A stretch of 6,947 nt of DNA from positions 1 through 6,947 of the forward strand of contig JAJPYV010000435.1 of assembly GCA_021204735.1 (NCBI GenBank). Direction: 5' to 3'. Of this stretch, positions 1 to 5,029 are shown one piece after another. The stretch comes from Prevotella sp. (GTDB lineage: Bacteria > Bacteroidota > Bacteroidia > Bacteroidales > Bacteroidaceae). Positions within the stretch are counted from its first letter, which is position 1. Each line of letters opens with the position of its first letter. A program made the translations under genes and the position numbers. The notes below the pieces were generated by a model. The model made no database searches. It saw only the letters and a list, made by a program, of their open reading frames with translations, and had not been told where the DNA came from.

Positions 1-94
1 CTAAAATCTCTTGTTAAGTCGCAAACAACCATGTCATTCTTTTATTCACTTAATATTGGAGGAAGATGAAAATATTATAAGAAAAACAAGCAAA

Positions 95-1591
95 ATGGAA
101 GATAGTAATCGTCTGATAAAGCACAGTGGTCAAGTTTTCACCCCGTCTTTCTTAGTGAGAAACATATTAGACCTTTCATCGTATAATGATGAGAGGATAG
201 TGAGAAAGCAAGTGATAGACAACAGTTGTGGAGATGGGGCGTTTTTGTGTGAAATTGTGGATAGATATTGCAGAAACTATTTAGAGAAAAAAAACGATAC
301 AGAAGATCTCAAAAATGAATTGGAGAATTATGTTCACGGCATAGAACTTGACAATGAAGCATATACAAACTGCCTATATAACTTGGATTGCGTAGCAAAA
401 GAATATGGAATAAACAATGTCAGTTGGGATGTGCTTAATGAGAATGCGCTGAAAGTATCAAAATTCGACAAAAAGATGGACTATGTTGTTGGCAATCCTC
501 CATACGTGAGAGTGCACAACTTAGAAGATAATTATGATGACGTAAAGAGATACCATTTTGCACAAAACGGCATGACCGATTTGTACCTTGTATTTTTCGA
601 ATTAGGACTTAGAATGCTCAAGAATAATGGGAAATTGTGTTATATTACCCCAAGTTCTTGGTTATCGAGCATAGCGGCAACAAATATGCGGAAATACATA
701 ATGCAGGAGAGGACATTGACTGCATTGGTTGACCTTGGACATTTTCAGGCATTTGAAAATGCAACAACATATACTATGATATCCTTGTTTGAGAAAGGAC
801 ACAAAAACGATGAAATTGCATATTACACATATTCCGAAAAGAAGCAAAAGGAGGAATATGTCTGCAATATACCGTACGATGATATTTTAATTGGAAATTA
901 CTTTTATATCGGACCGTTAAAAGAATTGTCAATGCTGCATGATATAAAATTGAACAAGGCAATAAGTTTCTGTATGGTTAAGAACGGTTTTGCTACTCTT
1001 GCGGACAAGGTTTTCATATTAGGAGTGCAGTTTGACGAACTCACGATACCAATTTTAAAAGCTTCAACAGGAAAATGGTATAAAGGATTCTTCCCTTACG
1101 ACAAGAACGGCAAACCACTATCTCGTGAGGAGGTATTCTCATATCCAGAGGTGGCCGAATACTTGAATGCAAATAAGGAAACATTGTTGAAAGGCAGGGA
1201 TGAAAATACCCATCCATTTTGGTATTTATATGGACGGACACAAGCCTTGCATGATGTTTTCGAGGAGAAATATGCGATCAACACAGTGATAAAAGACATA
1301 AAATCAATTAAGTTAGAAAGGGTGCCATACGGTTCAGGTCTATACAGTGGACTGTACATACTTACGAAAGTATCATTTGAAACTTTAGAAAGTATAATAA
1401 AAACTGATGATTTCATCAACTATTTGAAGATGTTGAAGAAATACAAAAGCGGAGGTTACTATACCTACAATTCTCTCGATTTGGAGCAATTTATCAACGC
1501 TAAATTAACTCAAAAAGCAAAAGTTAATAATAATATCAAGAAAAATGACGAATGCAGAATTTCTGAAGGTAATCTTCCATTCATTTCGTAA
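95..1591 (+). CDS. Type II N6-adenine DNA methyltransferase (gamma class, TaqI/Eco57I-like)
   Basis: Transfers a methyl group from S-adenosylmethionine to adenine N6 in a DNA recognition site, protecting host DNA from the partner nuclease encoded just downstream. Counting from ATG 95 (498 aa), the gamma-class motif order is visible: motif X GQVFTP (12-17), motif I as D-N-S-C-G-D-G-A-F-L (42-51), an acidic motif II I-E-L-D (83-86), catalytic motif IV NPPY (134-137), and TDLYLVFFELG followed by the YITPSSWLSS segment (183-192). The C-terminal half begins with GFATLADKVFILG, typical of the TaqI-type target-recognition domain. The frame is open back to position 5, and TTG 11 would add 28 residues. 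I prefer ATG 95 because motif X normally lies within the first 10-20 residues and the extra segment has no family character. The target sequence cannot be read from the protein. The gene is AT-rich compared with pfp, as expected of a transferred module. Family assignment is firm; the type II class rests on the paired gene. Confidence 0.9.
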   Translation: MEDSNRLIKHSGQVFTPSFLVRNILDLSSYNDERIVRKQVIDNSCGDGAFLCEIVDRYCRNYLEKKNDTEDLKNELENYVHGIELDNEAYTNCLYNLDCVAKEYGINNVSWDVLNENALKVSKFDKKMDYVVGNPPYVRVHNLEDNYDDVKRYHFAQNGMTDLYLVFFELGLRMLKNNGKLCYITPSSWLSSIAATNMRKYIMQERTLTALVDLGHFQAFENATTYTMISLFEKGHKNDEIAYYTYSEKKQKEEYVCNIPYDDILIGNYFYIGPLKELSMLHDIKLNKAISFCMVKNGFATLADKVFILGVQFDELTIPILKASTGKWYKGFFPYDKNGKPLSREEVFSYPEVAEYLNANKETLLKGRDENTHPFWYLYGRTQALHDVFEEKYAINTVIKDIKSIKLERVPYGSGLYSGLYILTKVSFETLESIIKTDDFINYLKMLKKYKSGGYYTYNSLDLEQFINAKLTQKAKVNNNIKKNDECRISEGNLPFIS

Positions 1592-2252
1592 TTTTATTTC
1601 TTCCGGTACATCAAGGAGTACCAAGAAACTTAAACCTTTGCATGGTGCAATAGCTCAAGATATTGCAACAAGATTAGGTTACGGATATGAAGTATATTCA
1701 CAGGGTTATCAAGCTGGTAAAGAAGCAATTATACCAGGGCGTTATTTTAATAAGTATGTTGATATATCTATCAGTGACGGTAATAAAATGGTATGCGGAA
1801 TTGCTGTAAAGTTTATAATGCAAAACTATTCTCAGAACTCAAACAACTACTTTGAGAATATGTTGGGCGAGACTGCCAATATACGTTGCGGAAGTTGTCC
1901 TTATTTCCAAATTTTTATAATCTTGGATACACTTCCATACTACACAAAAGACAAAAAAATAATTCATTGGGAGATTTTCACAGAACATAATGCGAGCAAA
2001 TATCTGATTCTCTCAAAAGATGATACAAATAGATATTTTCATGCACCTAATAAAACATTAATATTTGTTGTGCATATACCAGAGAATAAGCATTTGAAGA
2101 ATCAGCAAGAATATCTTCGATATTACTCTAATCTTGATGAAAATGATGTGAGAGTATCCAATACAGTATTAGATCAATTCGATAATGCTGTTATTTTAAA
2201 TGATTATGAAACTTTCATGAATAAGGTTTATTATACTATAAAATCATTATAA
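1545..2252 (+). CDS. Probable type II restriction endonuclease, PD-(D/E)XK-like, partner of the upstream methyltransferase
   Basis: A protein of 235 aa presumed to cut DNA at the site protected by the upstream methyltransferase. ATG 1545 lies 47 nt inside the methyltransferase gene in another frame, implying co-transcription and probably translational coupling. Nuclease-like features are an acidic strand Y-V-D-I-S-I (D73), a second strand G-I-A-V-K-F (K89), then a helix rich in Asn and Glu with Q-N-S-N-N-Y-F-E (E104) and M-L-G-E (E109). This order resembles PD-(D/E)XK enzymes, and the N-N-x-x-E stretch after the lysine recalls PaeR7I/XhoI-type nucleases, though I cannot align them here. The position two before K89 is Ala instead of the usual Glu/Asp, so a Glu from the next helix may complete the site. 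Size and order (about 500-aa methyltransferase, then about 235-aa nuclease) fit a simple type II pair. No controller gene is seen, although the upstream flank is outside the window. Nuclease function is inferred from context and motif pattern. Confidence 0.72.
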   Translation: MTNAEFLKVIFHSFRNFISSGTSRSTKKLKPLHGAIAQDIATRLGYGYEVYSQGYQAGKEAIIPGRYFNKYVDISISDGNKMVCGIAVKFIMQNYSQNSNNYFENMLGETANIRCGSCPYFQIFIILDTLPYYTKDKKIIHWEIFTEHNASKYLILSKDDTNRYFHAPNKTLIFVVHIPENKHLKNQQEYLRYYSNLDENDVRVSNTVLDQFDNAVILNDYETFMNKVYYTIKSL

Positions 2253-2357
2253 ACAAATTCCGTTGATTATTAGCTGCGGTTATTTTGGATTGGCGATAAA
2301 AGTATTTTAAGGGGGCTGTATGCATTTTTGTGTCTTCTCCACTTAATTTAAAATCGG

Positions 2358-2386
2358 CACTACAAGTAGTTGTGATAGAGTTTTTT
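2358..2386 (+). terminator. Weak candidate terminator after the restriction-modification pair
   Basis: In the 200-bp gap between the convergent nuclease and ATPase genes, arms ACTAC (2359-2363) and GTAGT (2366-2370) face each other with only AA between them. Flanking CAC and GTG could form an alternative outer stem. A run of six T follows at 2381-2386, ten bases downstream. The stem is short and the tract too distant for a confident call. I see no other gene or clear site in 2253-2448. Confidence 0.22.
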
Positions 2387-2448
2387 GAATAAATTTTGGG
2401 TTACACATTGGCGAAAACAAGTCGCAAGCAAGGAGCCAAGCAAAATCG

Positions 2449-2475
2449 AATTCTTAACTCTTAATTCTTAATTCC
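2449..2475. repeat. Low-complexity TTAATTC/TTAACTC repeat overlapping the ATPase gene end
   Basis: An AT-rich run of near-identical 7-base units (TTCTTAA, CTCTTAA, TTCTTAA, TTC). From memory, similar runs recur in intergenic DNA of many Bacteroidota genomes; I could not search for this. Here it supplies the last codons of the ATPase gene (E-L-R-I-K-S and the stop), so the gene end was probably set or replaced by the repeat. Confidence 0.6.
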
Positions 2476-3719
2476 CCACCCTCATCCATCAGGAAATCAT
2501 ATATGTTCATGATTATAATACCATCCTCATTTTGATATGTCGGTGTTGGAGTACCGACAATGACAAATTTCTGAAATCCGTCCTTGATTTTCAGCAACGA
2601 GTTGAGTTCCTGTTGCATCTTGTCTTGAGAATCTAAAGTCAAAGCCGACTGTATATAATATCTCTTATAACCCTTATTACATACAAAATCAACCTCTAAA
2701 TTAGACCATTTCCGTTTACCATCAGCACTCTGCGCCAAAACAGGAATCTGTCCGACATCCACTGACATCCCCCGCAAACGGAGTTCGTTGTAAATGGCGT
2801 TCTCCAACAAATGGTTAAACTCAATCTGCCTGAAATCCAATCTTGCGTTTCGCAATCCCAAATCCTCAAAATAGTATTTCGACGGAGTATCTATATACTT
2901 CTTTCCCTTGATATCGTACCTCACCGATTTATTAATCAGGAATGCATCCTGTAGCAAATCCAGGTAATTTTTGATAGTATCTCTTGTAAGAGTACTGTGC
3001 TTGACAGTCTTAAAGGTATTCGCTAATTTAGTGGGATTTGTCAAACCTCCTATGTTCGAGGCAATCACGTTTATCAATTCCTCAAGGTCATCGTCTTTCT
3101 GCAAGTTATACCTCTCTTTGATATCCTTTATGTATGTATGGGTAAACAAGTTTTTGAGATATTCCACTTTCTGATTTACATCATCCTTCAACACCACTTG
3201 CGGAAGTCCTCCGTAAGTCATATACTCATTCAGTAAATCGTATCGGTTACCATCTGCATGAACTGAAATAAATTCCCTGAACGACAAAGGGGCAATCCTT
3301 ATCTCGTCTCCCCTGCCCCTGAAATTGGTGATAACATCTTTTGAGAGAAATTTTGCATTACTCCCTGTTACATAAACATCTGCATTCTGAACCTTCAAAA
3401 AACTGTTCAGTACATCGGAAAATTCCGGAACAAGTTGTACCTCGTCAATAATGATATAGTGCATATTGTCATCCACGAATTGCCTATCAATATAAGAAAG
3501 AAGCGTATCAGGGTTCCGCAAAGCCATATTACGGCGGTCTTCAAGGTCAACCATTATAATATGCCTGTCGTTTATTCCCTGCTCCTTTAAATGTTTGTGG
3601 AACAACATAAACAACAGATATGACTTTCCGCAACGCCTTAAACCGGTTACGATTTTTATCATACCGTTATGCTTACGAGATATCAACCTTTGCAAATGTA
3701 TATCACGCTTTATCTCCAT
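2454..3719 (-). CDS. AAA_14/DUF4143-family ATPase with C-terminal nuclease-like domain
   Basis: A 421-aa P-loop ATPase. From ATG 3719: Walker A G-L-R-R-C-G-K-S (26-33), Walker B Y-I-I-I-D-E (88-93), sensor-like V-T-G-S-N (117-121), L-S-F-R-E-F (145-150) and G-G-L-P (170-173). A winged-helix-like region follows at about 215-262, then the C-terminal DUF4143-type domain, which has a restriction-nuclease-like fold in this family, with E306, E342-V-D344 and Y-I-Q (355-357). Length matches the family (about 400-450 aa). Its biological role is unknown; members occur in many paralogous copies in Bacteroidota and archaea. The frame extends upstream to 3782, but those 21 residues are encoded by the promoter-proximal repeat and by DNA upstream of the predicted transcription start, so ATG 3719 (M-E-I-K-R-D) is the better start. 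The last six residues come from a low-complexity repeat. It is convergent with the restriction-modification pair and separated from the GH25 gene by a terminator, so it is probably a single-gene unit. Confidence 0.88.
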   Translation of the reverse strand: MEIKRDIHLQRLISRKHNGMIKIVTGLRRCGKSYLLFMLFHKHLKEQGINDRHIIMVDLEDRRNMALRNPDTLLSYIDRQFVDDNMHYIIIDEVQLVPEFSDVLNSFLKVQNADVYVTGSNAKFLSKDVITNFRGRGDEIRIAPLSFREFISVHADGNRYDLLNEYMTYGGLPQVVLKDDVNQKVEYLKNLFTHTYIKDIKERYNLQKDDDLEELINVIASNIGGLTNPTKLANTFKTVKHSTLTRDTIKNYLDLLQDAFLINKSVRYDIKGKKYIDTPSKYYFEDLGLRNARLDFRQIEFNHLLENAIYNELRLRGMSVDVGQIPVLAQSADGKRKWSNLEVDFVCNKGYKRYYIQSALTLDSQDKMQQELNSLLKIKDGFQKFVIVGTPTPTYQNEDGIIIMNIYDFLMDEGGELRIKS

Positions 3720-3726
3720 AAACTGC

Positions 3727-3755
3727 TCGCTTTTTTTATAACATGTTATATTTTT
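3727..3755 (-). repeat. 29-bp repeat copy A, with 14-bp palindrome, in the ATPase leader
   Basis: Identical over 29 bases to the copy at 3800-3828, 73 bp away. It contains the perfect palindrome TATAACATGTTATA (3737-3750) next to a run of seven T on the plus strand. It lies 8 bp before the ATPase start codon and begins about where transcription should start, so it would occupy the 5' leader. It could be an operator bound by a dimeric regulator or a leader RNA hairpin. Confidence 0.85.
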
Positions 3756-3760
3756 GGCGA

Positions 3761-3792
3761 CAAAGATAATAAAAATATTCACTCAGAGCAAA
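3761..3792 (-). promoter_or_regulatory. Bacteroidota-type promoter of the ATPase gene
   Basis: On the minus strand, TTTG (3792-3789) is separated by exactly 20 bp from TATCTTTG (3768-3761), a full match to the phylum consensus TTTG/TAnnTTTG. Transcription would begin near 3755, the first base of repeat copy A, giving a leader of about 36 nt before ATG 3719. The promoter lies wholly between the two 29-bp repeat copies. Confidence 0.75.
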
Positions 3793-3799
3793 TGTTCAT

Positions 3800-3828
3800 T
3801 CGCTTTTTTTATAACATGTTATATTTTT
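3800..3828 (-). repeat. 29-bp repeat copy B, with 14-bp palindrome, upstream of the ATPase promoter
   Basis: A perfect copy of 3727-3755, with its palindrome at 3810-3823. It lies immediately upstream of the -33 box of the ATPase promoter. On the minus strand it is followed by GCGA and an ATG (3799) that opens only six codons before TGA (3779). This resembles the gene-start context of copy A and suggests a decayed duplicate of the same leader. Confidence 0.85.
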
Positions 3829-3908
3829 AGAGATAACCATCAATATACATTTTAACATTTGGTGCTTGAAACTTATGTTGGCTCACCCGATAACCATTGT
3901 TATATATA

Positions 3909-3940
3909 CAAAAAAAATTGATTGTCTCACGACAACCAAT
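3909..3940 (-). terminator. Strong intrinsic terminator with GUGA tetraloop
   Basis: On the minus strand, arm ATTGGTTGTC (3940-3931), loop GTGA and arm GACAATCAAT (3926-3917) form a 10-bp stem, with eight T counting the last stem base (3917-3910). One pair is G-U; on the plus strand it would be an A-C mismatch, so the structure belongs to minus-strand RNA. The loop is a stabilising GNRA tetraloop. It ends the predicted small RNA and would also stop read-through from the GH25 gene, 160 bp upstream. Confidence 0.85.
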
Positions 3941-3978
3941 CTTTATTAACCTTAATAATCTAATACCATGAAAAACAC
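3909..3978 (-). ncRNA. Predicted small RNA of about 70 nt with its own promoter and terminator
   Basis: A self-contained minus-strand unit with no plausible protein: consensus promoter at 4014-3983, predicted start near 3978, and an intrinsic terminator ending in the T run at 3917-3910. The transcript would start GUGUUUUUCAUGGUAUUAG, continue through an unpaired AU-rich stretch with AAGGUUAAUAAAG, and end in the terminator hairpin. From memory this leader and the following TTAAGGTTAA-type sequence recur in intergenic regions of many Bacteroidota, which suggests a multicopy conserved RNA. The Bacteroidales-1 motif is described as having this promoter-plus-terminator architecture, but I cannot confirm that this is it. 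It lies between the GH25 gene and the ATPase gene, same strand. Alternative: only a promoter fragment plus the GH25 terminator. Confidence 0.6.
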
Positions 3979-3982
3979 GATG

Positions 3983-4014
3983 CAAATATATAGCACAATA
4001 TTGATTATAGCAAA
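3983..4014 (-). promoter_or_regulatory. Bacteroidota-type promoter of the predicted small RNA
   Basis: On the minus strand TTTG (4014-4011) stands exactly 20 bp before TATATTTG (3990-3983), a full consensus match with ideal spacing. It lies 87 bp beyond the GH25 stop codon, and the only thing downstream before the terminator is about 70 nt of non-coding sequence. Confidence 0.75.
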
Positions 4015-4100
4015 TATATTCGGGATAAAAATTCCAGTTTTATAATTTTTTAAGTTGTGGTGTGCAATAATTGAACAAATGCAAAAAATATTGGATTCTC

Positions 4101-4919
4101 TCAAGGTATCTCTGATATCGTGAATTTCCGCAAGTCGTAATAGCTGCCGTTGTATATATTGAAATCCACATATCCCTTTATTCCAGGCAAACGCCCTGCG
4201 TCAGTGTGCTGCCAGAATTTCCATGCCCCATTGTACTCTATCTCGTCAACATAATAATGCGCTATCCAGTAAGGATAATCGTCAAACACCTCAGTATTGA
4301 GATATTCATTTTTGAACTTATAGTAAGTATAAAGAATCGGTTTTACGTGATATTTATCCTCCACGATGTGCAACCATGTCAATATATCACGCTGAAAGTC
4401 CTCAACACTCACGTCTTTCGGCTTATGTTCCACATCAAGCACAGGTGGCAAGTCACCAGCAGTGAGTTTTACGTTATTGAGGAAAAAATATGCCTGGTCA
4501 CGAGCAGATGACTTGTTGCTCCAAAAATGATAAGCGCCCCTTATAAATCCATATTCACGTGACTGGGTGAAATTATCCTCAAACTTAGGGTCTATACTGC
4601 TTGTTCCCTCTGTTGCCTTGATAAGAACAAAACGGATAGGACACTTTTCTATCATGGCATTACGAAGCAGTTCCCAATCGATGTCTCCCTGATAATGACT
4701 GATATCTATCCCTCTCGTCTCGTAACCACCAGGATATTTTGGATCACCATACAATGCACGCCAACGGTAACCAAACGGTCCTACAAAGAAATAGTAGAAT
4801 ATCCAAACGTAAAAGGCAACGACAACCAAACCGCCAATCCACCACGACCATTTAGGAAAACGGCGGCAGAAATTTGTTCCCCGCTTTTTCGTTGCCGTAC
4901 CGCGTTTAGTTTGTACCAT
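4101..4919 (-). CDS. Membrane-anchored GH25 muramidase (lysozyme family)
   Basis: Hydrolyses the beta-1,4 bond between N-acetylmuramic acid and N-acetylglucosamine in peptidoglycan (family knowledge). In this 272-aa protein a basic N terminus (K/R-rich, 5-20) precedes one hydrophobic segment (about 26-46, aromatic-rich), which should anchor it in the inner membrane with the enzyme domain in the periplasm. The GH25 domain fills about 68-265: R-G-I-D-I-S-H-Y-Q-G (69-78, conserved D72), A-Y-H-F-W (129-133), L-D-V-E-H (161-165) holding the catalytic D-x-E pair D162/E164, W-Q-H-T-D (236-240) and V-D-F-N (251-254). All key residues are present and length is normal for a single-domain enzyme with an anchor; no cell-wall-binding repeats are seen. 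It follows pfp on the same strand across 110 bp that includes an RNA-like hairpin, so it may be co-transcribed or use an internal promoter. Likely role is cell-wall remodelling; an antibacterial role is less likely because it is tethered. Confidence 0.9.
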   Translation of the reverse strand: MVQTKRGTATKKRGTNFCRRFPKWSWWIGGLVVVAFYVWIFYYFFVGPFGYRWRALYGDPKYPGGYETRGIDISHYQGDIDWELLRNAMIEKCPIRFVLIKATEGTSSIDPKFEDNFTQSREYGFIRGAYHFWSNKSSARDQAYFFLNNVKLTAGDLPPVLDVEHKPKDVSVEDFQRDILTWLHIVEDKYHVKPILYTYYKFKNEYLNTEVFDDYPYWIAHYYVDEIEYNGAWKFWQHTDAGRLPGIKGYVDFNIYNGSYYDLRKFTISEIP

Positions 4920-4953
4920 TTAGGTTAGAAATTTACCGAAGCATTAACACCAA

Positions 4954-4991
4954 TTTGCCCAACCGACAGCATATAGCGCCGATTGGACAAA
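4954..4991 (-). promoter_or_regulatory. Wobble-rich hairpin between pfp and the GH25 gene
   Basis: On the minus strand TTTGTCCAATCGGC (4991-4978) can pair with GTCGGTTGGGCAAA (4967-4954) over 14 positions, three of them G-U, around a 10-nt loop. Read as plus-strand RNA, those three become A-C mismatches, so the fold favours minus-strand transcripts. No T run follows, so it is not a classic terminator. It could be a leader structure, an mRNA-processing or stability element, or an imperfect operator. A TAGGTTTG box (4995-4988) overlaps its first arm and could be a -10-like element, but no good -33 box stands at the right distance. Confidence 0.5.
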
Positions 4992-5029
4992 CCTACAATT
5001 ATGAATACAATATAGAATTTAAATAATTA

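Noticed and set aside
11..94. Upstream TTG start for the methyltransferase.
   Set aside because: It would add 28 residues before motif X, which normally lies close to the N terminus; ATG 95 is the simpler start.
16..2427. AAGTCGCAA at 16-24 and again at 2419-2427, flanking the restriction-modification genes like insertion repeats.
   Set aside because: Nine identical bases are expected many times by chance in a window this long, and the left copy is too near the edge to show a junction.
3720..3782. N-terminal extension of the ATPase frame by 21 residues.
   Set aside because: These codons cover the 29-bp repeat and the -7 box; the predicted transcript starts inside the extension, and the family start motif M-E-I-K-R begins at 3719.
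3832..3897. Direct 9-bp repeat GATAACCAT at 3832-3840 and 3889-3897.
   Set aside because: Too short and without palindromic structure or a position relative to a promoter that would imply function.
3968..4045. A 25-codon plus-strand frame starting M-K-N-T-M-Q-I-Y.
   Set aside because: It lies antisense to the predicted small RNA; its ATG is the complement of the conserved-looking RNA body, no plus-strand promoter is seen, and the product resembles nothing.
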